Positions 8,370 to 17,321 of a DNA stretch of 64,000 bases are shown piece by piece. The stretch comes from Ensifer canadensis (lineage in GTDB: Bacteria > Pseudomonadota > Alphaproteobacteria > Rhizobiales > Rhizobiaceae): contig NZ_CP083371.1 of assembly GCF_017488845.2 (NCBI RefSeq), positions 1,178,001-1,242,000 on the forward strand. Reading direction: 5' to 3'. The notes under the pieces are model-generated. The model saw only the letters and a list, made by a program, of their open reading frames with translations, did no database searches and was not told the DNA's origin. Within the stretch, counting starts at the first letter, position 1. The number at the start of each line of letters is the position of its first letter. Both the position numbers and the translations under genes were made by a program.

Positions 8370-10097
8370 TTAGAGCGCCTTCGCACCCGGCATGATCGTT
8401 GCCGGGACAATCGGCGCCGGCAGGTCTTTTGCCGTATCGGCGGCCTGGAAGGCGGAACCGTTCGATTTGCCGGGCGGATCCTGCCGGGTGCAGTTGGCGA
8501 AGGCATCAAGCTCGCGATTATAGACCTTCGTCTCGACATCCATCATGCCAAGCACGGTGTGAAACAGGTTATCGTGCGATTTCGGCTGATCCGTCTCCTT
8601 GGCAAGGCAGCTTGTGTCGACGCCCATTGCCGCCTGATACGGTTTCGAGAACCATGTGACGAAGGGAACCTGAGTCTGCTCGCGCGGCGCGATCGCATAG
8701 GGCGCGCCGTGCAGATAGATACCGTTCTCGCCAAGGGATTCGCCGTGGTCGGACATGTAGATCATCGCGCCAGAGATGTCGTTCTGATGCTTCTCCAAGA
8801 GGCGGGCAACGCTTGCCAGCACATGGTCCGTGTAGAGGATGCTATTGTCGTAGGCGTTGGTGATTTCTTCGACTGAGCATTTCATCAGCTCAGCTGTGCG
8901 GCAATCCGGTTTGAACTTCCGGAACTTTTCCGGATAACGCAGATAGTAGGACGGGCCGTGGCTGCCGAGCTGGTGCAGCACGATAACGCTGTTCGACTTG
9001 GTCGCCGTCAGCTTCTTGTCCAGTTCGCCGAGGAAAATCTCGTCAAGGCATTCGCCATTGTTGCACAGCGGGCTGTTCTTCTGGTTCGTCATGCTGGCGA
9101 AGCTGATGAGGTCGGCAATGCCCTTGCTGCCGGTATTATTGTCCCACCAGGACACAGAAACGCCAGCGCGGGTCAGAACGTTCACGAGGTTTTCGGTCGA
9201 GCGGGCCTTCCACTCCGTATACTCGTTGCGCGGATAGACCGAGAACATGCAGGGAAGCGAGATCGCCGTTGCCGTGCCGCAGCTCGTCGTGTCGGTATAG
9301 TTGATCACGCCGAGAGATTTGAGCTCCGGATTGGTATCCCTGTCATAACCGTTGAGCGAGAAGTTCATCGCCCTGGCGGTTTCACCGGCAACGACGACCA
9401 CGACAACCGGCTTGCCCGCCGCGGCGACACGCGCACCCTGCCGGGCGTCAGTGCCTAGCGGCTGAACGGCAATATTGCGCTCCTTATAGGTCGAGGATGC
9501 GTATTTTAACGCAGCGGAAACCGGCCCGGTGGGATTGAAGCGCTTCATCAGATCCTTGTGCTCGCGAATGACATAGGCAACGCTTGCAAAATCCGAATAG
9601 ATCAGCCCGCCGCTGACGAGCAGGCAGGGAATGACAATGGCAAGAGTGGTTGCTGTCTTGGGCAGGACCCGCTGGTGGCGTACCTTGACCCAGACCACGA
9701 ACAGTGAAGGAACGACAGCATAGAGAAACAGATGCAGCACCAAGCTGCCGGTCAACAGATGGCTCGCCTCGGCCTGCGTCGTCACGGCAGCGTTGCCGAT
9801 CATGTCCTTGTCGATGATTACACCGAAGTAATCGATGAAATAGGCAGCCGCCGCGGAAGCGACTATGAGAAAGATCAACACCGGCTTCATGATGTACTTG
9901 GCCGACGCCAGCATCATACCCGCGAAGGTCGTAAGCGCCAGTGCGGTCCCAAAGGACAGAAGCGACAGCCGTGAATGATCGAAATAGACCGCGGCATGCG
10001 TCCAGAAGGAATTATTGGTGATAGCGAGCAAATAAACGCTGACGATCGCACTGAGCGCAATGCTGCCGAGCTCTGGCCGGCGGATTTTCGTGACCAT
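8370..10097 (-). CDS. eptA: Lipid A phosphoethanolamine transferase (EptA family)
   Basis: This inner-membrane enzyme of 575 residues has five N-terminal membrane helices (residues about 12-170) and a large periplasmic sulfatase-fold domain. Catalytic features are visible: GETARA (E239), the nucleophile threonine in SCGTATA (about T275), and SDHGESLGE with HGAPY metal ligands. EptA enzymes move phosphoethanolamine from phosphatidylethanolamine onto lipid A, which lowers binding of cationic peptides such as polymyxin. The ATG at 10097 gives the usual N-terminus. It diverges from an OmpR-type two-component system that is a good candidate regulator, as PmrAB is in enterics. Confidence 0.85.
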   Translation of the reverse strand: MVTKIRRPELGSIALSAIVSVYLLAITNNSFWTHAAVYFDHSRLSLLSFGTALALTTFAGMMLASAKYIMKPVLIFLIVASAAAAYFIDYFGVIIDKDMIGNAAVTTQAEASHLLTGSLVLHLFLYAVVPSLFVVWVKVRHQRVLPKTATTLAIVIPCLLVSGGLIYSDFASVAYVIREHKDLMKRFNPTGPVSAALKYASSTYKERNIAVQPLGTDARQGARVAAAGKPVVVVVVAGETARAMNFSLNGYDRDTNPELKSLGVINYTDTTSCGTATAISLPCMFSVYPRNEYTEWKARSTENLVNVLTRAGVSVSWWDNNTGSKGIADLISFASMTNQKNSPLCNNGECLDEIFLGELDKKLTATKSNSVIVLHQLGSHGPSYYLRYPEKFRKFKPDCRTAELMKCSVEEITNAYDNSILYTDHVLASVARLLEKHQNDISGAMIYMSDHGESLGENGIYLHGAPYAIAPREQTQVPFVTWFSKPYQAAMGVDTSCLAKETDQPKSHDNLFHTVLGMMDVETKVYNRELDAFANCTRQDPPGKSNGSAFQAADTAKDLPAPIVPATIMPGAKAL

Positions 10098-10378
10098 CAA
10101 AACAGTCTTCTCCTGCTGCGACTGCCGGGCCGATTTTGCTTTACGGCCGATGCTGTCGCGGGCATCCAGTAGAGGCGAAGGCCACGTCATGCGGGCTCGC
10201 CGGTTCGACTGCAGCCTGCCTCTGCTCTGTCGAGATACGCCCCATAAGCTGTCGAAACCCCGTCAAGATTGCTCATTGCCTCTGCGACACCCGCTTTGGT
10301 TGGCGTGCGCGGGGGAGTTGGCAGCCCTTGAGAAAGCCCATATGGTCGAACGAAGAATGGTCATGCCGAGACGACTCG

Positions 10379-11053
10379 ATGCGCCTGCTCCTGGTTGAAG
10401 ACAGTCCGCGACTGGTAGAACTGGTCGGAGAGACCATGCGCGATGCGGGCTGGCGGCTCGACGCCGTTTCGAGCGTTTCGGACGCTGAAGCGGCAATCGC
10501 GGCTCAGGAACACGACCTGATTCTGCTTGACCTCGGCCTGCCGGATGGCGATGGCCTGACACTGCTGCGCCGCGTTCGCCAGGAGTATCCGGGGCTGCCC
10601 GTCTTGATCATCACGGCGCGAGGATCGGTCGATGAGCGCATTGCCGGACTGGATGCCGGCGCCGACGACTATCTGGTCAAGCCCTTTCATCACCGGGAGC
10701 TCTTGTCGCGTTGCCGCGCGATGTTGCGGCGCAATCCGCAAGCGGTGCAGCCGGTTCTCGAGGCAGGCGCCCTACGCTACGACCCTGCGACCGCGGACCT
10801 GACATGTGATGGCATTGTAGTACCGCTGCCGCCGCGCGAACGCTCGCTGATCGAAATCCTGATGCGCGAGGTCGGCCGGGTCGTTCCGAAGCGCAGGCTG
10901 GAAACCGCACTTTCGGAATATGGCCAGGAGATTAGCCCCAATGCGCTGGAGTTGGCCGTTTCCAGGGTGCGCAAACGGCTGCAGGTCTACGAGACCGGCA
11001 TCCAGATCGAGACCGTACGCGGGATCGGCTATCTGCTCAGGCGGGCCTTATGA
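10379..11053 (+). CDS. OmpR-family response regulator (PmrA/QseB-like)
   Basis: This DNA-binding regulator of 224 residues has a receiver domain at residues 1-115 (acidic pocket ED at 7-8, phosphoacceptor D51 in LLDLGLPDGDG, K101 in LVKPF). A winged-helix trans_reg_C domain follows at about 125-222, ending RVRKRLQ...IETVRGIGYLLR. The ATG at 10379 sits directly before the receiver fold; the open frame upstream is unrelated. The stop overlaps the kinase start (ATGA). Divergence from eptA suggests control of envelope modification, which is an inference. Confidence 0.88.
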   Translation: MRLLLVEDSPRLVELVGETMRDAGWRLDAVSSVSDAEAAIAAQEHDLILLDLGLPDGDGLTLLRRVRQEYPGLPVLIITARGSVDERIAGLDAGADDYLVKPFHHRELLSRCRAMLRRNPQAVQPVLEAGALRYDPATADLTCDGIVVPLPPRERSLIEILMREVGRVVPKRRLETALSEYGQEISPNALELAVSRVRKRLQVYETGIQIETVRGIGYLLRRAL

Positions 11054-12414
11054 AGCACTCGTCGCTGATCGGCATCGTTGCCCGCCGCATCGTGGCGTTC
11101 TCGCTGCTCGCCATGGCAATCCAGATCGGCGTCGTCTTTGCAGATTACTGGTTCGACGACGACAAGCTCAGCGTTCTCATGCTGCAACAGGAGACGGAGG
11201 CTCTTTCGCGTGCCATCCACGTCCGCGACGGCGTTGTAAGTTTCGAACCGGATCGCGAACTGAGGGAACGCTATATCGACCGCCATGATCGCGATGGCTC
11301 GATCTTCCTCAGGGTCCGAACGGAGACGGGTACGCCGCTCTATTCAAACTGCACGACGGAATGCGCCGAGCATTTTCTTCCAATGAGCATCGACGCGCCG
11401 AATTTTTGGAAACGCGAAATTCAACCAGGCAAACCGTTCAGCGTCGCCGGCGGACAAACCTTCGAGCGTGCCGGGGCGACTGTCCTGGTCGAACTGGCGA
11501 TCCTCAGGGACCCGAACGGCTTCATGTACGGCGCACTGCTGCACGAGATGTTCGATTCCATGATCGTGCCGATGACGTTGATGTTCTGCCTCGTCATCGG
11601 CGCGACGATCTGGTCGATCCGCAGCGCATTGAAACCGGTGGCCATGGCGGCTGCGGCGGCAGATCGGTTGGATCCCCGCGATAGCGGTGCTCGGCTGCCA
11701 CTCACCCGCATGCCCGAGGAGATCGCTCGCCTGATCAGTGCCGTCAACCGCATGCTGGCGCGGGTCGCCGACCTGGTCCAATCCCAGAAACTGTTCTCCT
11801 CCTCCATAGCGCACGAGATCCGCACCCCCGTTTCGATCGCAAAAATGGAACTCAGCCACATCAACGACCCTCGCGCCCGCAATGCCGAACGTGACCTCGA
11901 TGCCCTCACGCATATTCTCGAGCAGCTGACCTCGCTCGCCCGGGCCGATGCCGTCGATCCTTCGGCCTATCAATCGGCCAGCCTCTCGCAGATCGGTGCG
12001 AGCCTCGCAGAGGCGATCGCGCCCTTTGTCTTTGACCACGACAAATCGCTGGAATTCGTCGACGAAGGAACGCCTGCGGTCACGGTTATCCCGGCGCTCG
12101 TCGAAAACATGCTGCGCAACCTGATCGAGAATGCGGTCAAGCATAATCCAACGGGCACCCGCATTGTGCTGACCTGCGGCCCTGGCGCGATCGTCAGCGT
12201 CGAGGACAACGGCAAGGGGCTCGTCGATCTTCCGGAACATCACGAAGATCTCGGCTATATCAAGCGTACGGGACAGCTCGGCCTCGGCCTGAAAATCGTC
12301 CAGCGCATCAGTGAGCTGCATGACGCCCCGATCGCCTTCGAGACCGCATCGGATCAAGGCACGAAGATTACCATCGACTTCTCTGCCGCCCGATCGGATG
12401 GGTCGCAGACCTGA
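11050..12414 (+). CDS. Sensor histidine kinase, partner of the OmpR-type regulator
   Basis: This membrane kinase of 454 residues has TM1 at about 12-31 and a periplasmic sensor of about 135 residues with a CTTEC cysteine pair at 101 and 105. TM2 is at about 171-190, then a HAMP linker. The HisKA box is SSIAHEIRTP (H255), and the HATPase domain has LRNLIENAVKHN (N box, 355-366), VEDNGKG and GLGLKI. It is coupled to the response regulator by an ATGA overlap. The signal is unknown; the cysteine pair could form a disulfide. A role in sensing cationic peptides or metal is inferred only from the eptA neighbour. Confidence 0.87.
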   Translation: MKHSSLIGIVARRIVAFSLLAMAIQIGVVFADYWFDDDKLSVLMLQQETEALSRAIHVRDGVVSFEPDRELRERYIDRHDRDGSIFLRVRTETGTPLYSNCTTECAEHFLPMSIDAPNFWKREIQPGKPFSVAGGQTFERAGATVLVELAILRDPNGFMYGALLHEMFDSMIVPMTLMFCLVIGATIWSIRSALKPVAMAAAAADRLDPRDSGARLPLTRMPEEIARLISAVNRMLARVADLVQSQKLFSSSIAHEIRTPVSIAKMELSHINDPRARNAERDLDALTHILEQLTSLARADAVDPSAYQSASLSQIGASLAEAIAPFVFDHDKSLEFVDEGTPAVTVIPALVENMLRNLIENAVKHNPTGTRIVLTCGPGAIVSVEDNGKGLVDLPEHHEDLGYIKRTGQLGLGLKIVQRISELHDAPIAFETASDQGTKITIDFSAARSDGSQT

Positions 12415-12574
12415 CGACCGATACGCGGGAGGCCGAGGCCCGCGATGCTTCCGACGCAGGCGCCGTGCATATATTTTAATCCATCGCGTTTTTTTGGATG
12501 TGGATTTCCTGCCCAATTCTCCGTCATGTGCTATTGGGCTGGGCAATTAGTCATTCTGCCGCCCGCGAGTTGCC

Positions 12575-13738
12575 ATGTCGAAGGCCAGTGCCTATCTCAA
12601 GCGTTTCATCCCATCGCTCGTCCCCGTCAGCCATATGGAGCGGCTGCGCGCGTCGCTTGGCGCGCTTGTCGGCATTCTCCTGACCGGCCTCGTCAGCACT
12701 CTGGCACTTGGTGCCGATGCCAATCTGCCCCTGCTGATCGCGCCGATGGGCGCTTCCGCGGTCCTGCTGTTCGCCGCGCCGTCCAGTCCGTTGGCGCAGC
12801 CCTGGTCCATCCTCGGCGGCAACATCGTGTCGTCGCTGATCGGCGTCACCTGCGCACTTCTCATTCCGGAACCGGTGGTCGCGGCGGCCGTTGCCGTTGG
12901 ACTTGCGATCGCCATCATGCTGTTGCTCGGCTGCCTTCATCCGCCGAGCGGCGCGGTCGCCCTGACCGCCGTGCTTGGCGGCACATCGATACATGAGGCC
13001 GGCTACTGGTTCGTGCTGTCGCCGGTCGCGATCAATTCCGCGCTCATCCTCGTCGTCGCGCTGTTGTTCAACAACGCCACCGGCCGCCGTTATCCGCACC
13101 TAGCGCCCGCCGGCAATACGCACCGCACCGATGACCCGCCGCCCATGCAGCGTCTCGGCATCGTGCCGGAAGATTTGCAGGCGGTGCTGGCGCAATATGG
13201 CGAAGTTGTCGATATCAGCCCGGACGAACTCGATGCGCTCATTCATCAGGCGCAGATCCGCGCGTTCAATCGGCGCTCGGGCGAAATCACCTGCGGCGAA
13301 GTCATGTCACGCGACGTGGCGACGGCGACGCCGGAAACCTCACTGCGCAAAGCCTGGCAGACATTGCTCGAGCACGACATCAAGGCCCTGCCGGTGGTCA
13401 CGGAAAAAGAAGGCCTCGTCGGCATCGTCACCCAGACCGACTTCATCAAGCATACGATGCTGGCACAGCACGGCGGCCTCGGGCAGCGCCTCGGCAACGT
13501 CATCGGATTCGGCCCGAAGCCACCACGGCTGGTTTCCGAGATCATGACGCGTCGCGTCCAATCGGCACTGCCGGAAACGATGATCGCCAAGCTCGTCCCG
13601 CCGATGGCTGACATGGGCCTGCACCACATGCCTGTTGTCGACGCCGACAACCGATTGGTCGGCATCATCACGCAATCCGATCTGATCGCCGCCCTTTTCC
13701 AGCGAAGGCTGGAAAATGACGAGCGCGACGTCGCGTAG
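12575..13738 (+). CDS. HPP-family membrane protein fused to a CBS-domain pair
   Basis: This protein of 387 residues has an N-terminal HPP integral membrane domain (four helices, residues about 25-165) containing the family signature LHPPSGA at 121-127. Two CBS domains follow at about 240-300 and 310-375 (GEVMSRDVATATPETSL... and SEIMTRRVQSALPET...). HPP proteins have been linked to nitrite transport in plastids and cyanobacteria; CBS pairs usually bind adenosine nucleotides, so the fusion suggests energy-gated transport. It appears monocistronic, on the same strand as the two-component genes but 160 bp after them. The substrate is not known. Confidence 0.8.
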   Translation: MSKASAYLKRFIPSLVPVSHMERLRASLGALVGILLTGLVSTLALGADANLPLLIAPMGASAVLLFAAPSSPLAQPWSILGGNIVSSLIGVTCALLIPEPVVAAAVAVGLAIAIMLLLGCLHPPSGAVALTAVLGGTSIHEAGYWFVLSPVAINSALILVVALLFNNATGRRYPHLAPAGNTHRTDDPPPMQRLGIVPEDLQAVLAQYGEVVDISPDELDALIHQAQIRAFNRRSGEITCGEVMSRDVATATPETSLRKAWQTLLEHDIKALPVVTEKEGLVGIVTQTDFIKHTMLAQHGGLGQRLGNVIGFGPKPPRLVSEIMTRRVQSALPETMIAKLVPPMADMGLHHMPVVDADNRLVGIITQSDLIAALFQRRLENDERDVA

Positions 13739-13835
13739 TCTCGCACTTTAGCGTTGGGCCTTTCGAGGGCGACACTGCCAAGCCATCTTCTAGAAAAATG
13801 GCGCGCGATCCGTCGGCTTGCTTTTATGCAAATTC

Positions 13836-13860
13836 ATTCGATTGACTTAATCACTCGAAT
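13836..13860. promoter_or_regulatory. 25-bp dyad, probable operator of the TetR/CecR regulator
   Basis: The left arm ATTCGATTGA and right arm TCACTCGAAT form an imperfect 25-bp palindrome, with ten of twelve symmetric pairs matching. It ends 19 bp before the regulator ATG and contains a TTGACT -35-like hexamer at 13842-13847. The position and length fit a TetR-family autoregulatory operator. Confidence 0.6.
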
Positions 13861-13879
13861 GCCGCAATGTGCGCAGGTG

Positions 13880-14581
13880 ATGAAAAACAAAAACTCCCAG
13901 CCCACACCAAAACCCGATCGCGGCGACCTCACCAAAGAGAAGCTACTTTCGACCTCGATCGACGTCTTTGGACGCTATGGCTTTGACGGGGCAAGTACTC
14001 GAAAACTCGCAGATGCGGCCGGCGTCAACCTGCAGGCGATCCCCTACTACTTCGGCGGTAAGGAAGGCCTCTACATCGCCGCAGCCGAGCATCTGGCGGC
14101 GATCATCGGCGGACATGTCGCCGATCTGCGAACCGTGATCCTGGAACGCCTTGCACGGCTTGATGCGGAAGGTGGCGCCATGAGCCCAACGGAGGCACGC
14201 GCCTTGCTGACGCAGATGGCCCAGCGCATGGTCGGCCTGTTCGTCAGCCGGCAGTCCGAGAGCTGGGCCCGGTTCATCATCCGCGAGCAGATGGAGCCGA
14301 CGGAAGCCTTCGCACGGGTTTACGAAAACATCATGGGGCCGATGATCGGCATTGCCGGCCGACTGGTCGGCGCGATCCTTGGTGAGGACCCGGCATCGGA
14401 GCAGGTCCGGCTGAAGACGCTGTCTTTCGTCGGCAGCATCCTCGTCTTCCGCATGGCGCATGCCGCACTGCTACGGCAGATGCGGTGGGAGGCCGTCGGC
14501 CCCGCCGAACTGGAGATGCTGCAGCGCCATGCCGCCGGCCTCGTCGAAGCGCTCGGAGAGAATGGGGAGCGCCGCCCATGA
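13880..14581 (+). CDS. cecR: TetR/AcrR-family regulator of the CecR (YbiH) type
   Basis: This repressor of 233 residues has an N-terminal TetR helix-turn-helix at about 19-65 ([21 protein letters not shown]...[16 protein letters not shown]). The C-terminal ligand domain resembles CecR/DUF1956 proteins ([21 protein letters not shown]). I chose the ATG at 13880 because the 25-bp dyad lies immediately upstream; the longer frame would read through it. Its stop overlaps the ATG of the HlyD gene. In E. coli, CecR controls ybhGFSR and affects sensitivity to cefoperazone and chloramphenicol; the gene order here is the same set of functions in one operon. Confidence 0.82.
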   Translation: MKNKNSQPTPKPDRGDLTKEKLLSTSIDVFGRYGFDGASTRKLADAAGVNLQAIPYYFGGKEGLYIAAAEHLAAIIGGHVADLRTVILERLARLDAEGGAMSPTEARALLTQMAQRMVGLFVSRQSESWARFIIREQMEPTEAFARVYENIMGPMIGIAGRLVGAILGEDPASEQVRLKTLSFVGSILVFRMAHAALLRQMRWEAVGPAELEMLQRHAAGLVEALGENGERRP

Positions 14582-15588
14582 ACCGGAAAGTACTCATCCC
14601 GGTCGTCCTCCTCGCCGGAGCAGTCGCTGCCGGCTGGTGGTTCGAGCTACCCTTGCGGCTTGGATGGACCGAACAGCGCTCGGCCTCAGTGCTTTACGGC
14701 AATGTCGATATCAGGCAGGTGTCTCTCGGCTTTCGCGTGAGCGGGCGCATCGACAAGCTTGCTGTCGACGAAGGAGATCCAGTCAAGACGGGCGATATCC
14801 TCGGCAGCCTCGACGCCACGCCTTTTCAACAGGCGGTCGACGCGGCCGAGGCGGACCTCGGTGCGCTGCGCGCCAATCTTGAAAAGCTGAAAGCCGGTGC
14901 ACGCAAGACCGAGATCGCTCAGGCGCGCGCCGCCCACGAGGAGCGTCTCGCCGATCTCCAGAATGCCGAGCTCGCCTATAAGCGCGCCCGACAATTGCGG
15001 CCGAATGGCACGATTTCGCAAGCGAATCTCGACGAAGCAAGCGCCGCTCGCGCCGCGGCGGCCGCTCGCGCCACCTCCGCCCGCGAAGCACTTGCACTGC
15101 TTGAGGAAGGAAGTCGGGTCGAAGACATCGCGGCTGCCACCGCACAGGTGCAGGCTGCCGAAGCCAAGCTTGCCAGCGCGCGCACTTCGCTTTCCGATAC
15201 GCAGTTGCTGGCGCCAAGCGACGGCATCGTGCTTTCCCGTGTACGCGAGCCCGGCGCGATGATTGCGCCAGCAGATACCGCCTATGTGCTTTCGCTGAAT
15301 GAGCCCGTCTGGGTTCGCGCCTACGTCGCCGAACCCGACCTTGGCCGTGTGCATCCCGGCATGAAAGTCGAGATCGTCTCGGATACGGCCCCGGACCGGC
15401 CCTATGAGGCAACGGTAGGCTTTATTTCTCCGGTTGCCGAATTCACGCCGAAGTCGGTCGAAACGCCGGAACTGCGCACCGATCTCGTCTACCGCCTGCG
15501 TATCGTGGTAACCAAACCGGGAGAGGATCTGCGCCAGGGGATGCCCGTCACCGTACGTCTGCCACCGGCTGAAGGGCGCGTGCCATGA
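14578..15588 (+). CDS. ybhG: HlyD-family periplasmic adaptor (YbhG-like)
   Basis: This membrane-fusion protein of 336 residues has an N-terminal anchor helix (residues 5-22) and a lipoyl half-motif ([20 protein letters not shown]). A long alanine-rich coiled-coil hairpin spans about 85-200, followed by a second lipoyl half ([18 protein letters not shown]) and a beta-barrel. It would link the ABC-2 exporter in the inner membrane to an outer-membrane channel. The ATG overlaps the cecR stop, and its own stop overlaps the ATPase start, so the operon is tightly coupled. No TolC-like gene is nearby. Confidence 0.87.
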   Translation: MNRKVLIPVVLLAGAVAAGWWFELPLRLGWTEQRSASVLYGNVDIRQVSLGFRVSGRIDKLAVDEGDPVKTGDILGSLDATPFQQAVDAAEADLGALRANLEKLKAGARKTEIAQARAAHEERLADLQNAELAYKRARQLRPNGTISQANLDEASAARAAAAARATSAREALALLEEGSRVEDIAAATAQVQAAEAKLASARTSLSDTQLLAPSDGIVLSRVREPGAMIAPADTAYVLSLNEPVWVRAYVAEPDLGRVHPGMKVEIVSDTAPDRPYEATVGFISPVAEFTPKSVETPELRTDLVYRLRIVVTKPGEDLRQGMPVTVRLPPAEGRVP

Positions 15589-17321
15589 CCGACGAACCCT
15601 TCGTTCGGATCTCCGGCGTGGTAAAGCGCTTTGGCGAGCGCGCGCCCGCGCTCGATCATATCGACGGGGAAATTCTCGGCGGTCGCATCACCGGCCTGGT
15701 CGGCCCCGACGGTGCGGGAAAAACCACCCTGATCCGGTTGATGACCGGCCTGATGCTGCCCGACGAGGGCACGGTGGACGTGCTGGGCTTCGACACCGCG
15801 AAGGATCCCGCCAGCATTCAGGCGTCCATAGGCTATATGCCGCAGCGCTTCGGCCTTTATGAAGATCTGAGCGTGCAGGAAAACCTCGATCTCTATGCGG
15901 ACCTGCGCGGCCTTCCGCTCGCCGAACGCACTGCGACATACGACGAGTTGCTCGAATTCACCGACCTCAAGCGCTTTACGTCGCGCTTGGCGGGCAAGCT
16001 TTCCGGTGGCATGAAGCAGAAGCTCGGGCTTGCCTGCGCGTTGCTCCGCAAACCACGCCTGCTGCTGCTCGATGAGCCGGGCGTCGGCGTTGACCCGATT
16101 TCCCGACGTGACCTCTGGAAGATGGTCGAAAACCTGACGGCCTCCGGCATCGGCGTTGTCTGGTCCACGGCCTATCTCGACGAGGCGGAGGCCTGCGACG
16201 GGGTGTTGCTGCTGAACGAGGGCAAGCTGCTTTTTGCCGGCGCGCCCGCCGAGTTGACGGGGCGCGTCGCCGATCGTGTCTTCAAGATTTCCGGCATCAC
16301 GGGACGCCGCCGCGAGGCGCTTGCGCGATATCTCGACGAAGACGGCGTCGTCGACGGTGTCATCCAGGGGGAAGCCATCCGCCTTGTCATGGCATCAGGG
16401 GTAGCCCCGCCATCGGCATCGCCAGAGAAGAACGACACCGCGCCGCAAGCGACGGTGACGCCGCCGCGTTTCGAAGATGCATTCATCGACATGCTCGGCG
16501 GCGGTCCCGGCGGCCGCTCGAAACTGGCCGAGGCGCAGACGCCGTTTACGAACGAGAACGGCAGGCCAGTGATCGAGGCCCATGGCCTGACAAAGCGCTT
16601 TGGCGATTTCACCGCTGCCGACGACATCACCTTCGAGATTCCACGTGGCCAGATTTTTGGACTTCTCGGGCCCAATGGCGCCGGAAAATCGACGACGTTC
16701 AAGATGCTCTGTGGACTGTTGAAGCCGAGCGCCGGCGAAGGACGCGTCGCCGGCTTCGACCTGCGCCGCGACGCCGCCGAAGCGCGCAACCGCCTTGGCT
16801 ACATGGCTCAAAAATTCTCGCTCTACGGCGATCTCAGCGTCGCGCAGAACCTGAATTTCTTTGCCGGTGTCTATGGCCTGTCCGGCGAGCGCAAGCGGGA
16901 GCGGACGCGATTGATGGTCGAGATTTTCGGTTTCGGCCGTCTGCTCGACATGTCCGCCAAGGACCTGCCGCTCGGCCTCAAGCAACGCCTTGCCCTTGCC
17001 TGCGCCGTTTTGCACGAACCGGAAGCGCTGTTCCTTGACGAGCCTACCTCGGGCGTCGATCCAATCACCCGTCGCGAGTTCTGGACCCACATCAATGGCC
17101 TCGTCGAAAAGGGCGTGACGGTGCTGGTCACCACCCACTTCATGGACGAGGCAGAGTATTGTGATCGGATCTCGCTCATCTATCGCGGGCGCTCGATCGC
17201 GCTCGGCTCGCCGGACGACCTGAAGAAGCAGGTGGCCGATGCGGCCAACCCCGACCCGACGATGGAAGACGCCTTTATCGCCCTGGTGCAGGGGTCTGAA
17301 GAAAAACGGGCCGCGGCATGA
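15585..17321 (+). CDS. ybhF: Dual ATP-binding ABC exporter subunit (YbhF-like)
   Basis: This protein of 578 residues has two nucleotide-binding domains in tandem. NBD1 has Walker [10 protein letters not shown] (40-48), signature LSGGMKQK (139-146) and Walker B LLLDEPG, but its H-loop reads STAYLDE with no histidine. NBD2 has Walker [10 protein letters not shown] (362-370), Walker [10 protein letters not shown] and an intact H-loop TTHFMDE, but a degenerate signature LPLGLKQR (461-468). One composite ATP site is therefore canonical and the other degenerate. It powers the two ABC-2 permeases encoded just downstream. Confidence 0.9.
   Translation: MTDEPFVRISGVVKRFGERAPALDHIDGEILGGRITGLVGPDGAGKTTLIRLMTGLMLPDEGTVDVLGFDTAKDPASIQASIGYMPQRFGLYEDLSVQENLDLYADLRGLPLAERTATYDELLEFTDLKRFTSRLAGKLSGGMKQKLGLACALLRKPRLLLLDEPGVGVDPISRRDLWKMVENLTASGIGVVWSTAYLDEAEACDGVLLLNEGKLLFAGAPAELTGRVADRVFKISGITGRRREALARYLDEDGVVDGVIQGEAIRLVMASGVAPPSASPEKNDTAPQATVTPPRFEDAFIDMLGGGPGGRSKLAEAQTPFTNENGRPVIEAHGLTKRFGDFTAADDITFEIPRGQIFGLLGPNGAGKSTTFKMLCGLLKPSAGEGRVAGFDLRRDAAEARNRLGYMAQKFSLYGDLSVAQNLNFFAGVYGLSGERKRERTRLMVEIFGFGRLLDMSAKDLPLGLKQRLALACAVLHEPEALFLDEPTSGVDPITRREFWTHINGLVEKGVTVLVTTHFMDEAEYCDRISLIYRGRSIALGSPDDLKKQVADAANPDPTMEDAFIALVQGSEEKRAAA

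Noticed and set aside
12703-12715. GGCAC-TTG-GTGCC dyad as a possible sigma54 or LysR site
   Set aside because: It lies inside the first membrane helix codons of the HPP gene, and the spacing does not fit a -24/-12 promoter. I found no convincing -24/-12 promoter near the dctD-like regulator targets.
13754-13879. Longer start for the TetR/CecR regulator
   Set aside because: The extra 42 codons read through the 25-bp operator-like dyad and show no TetR homology.
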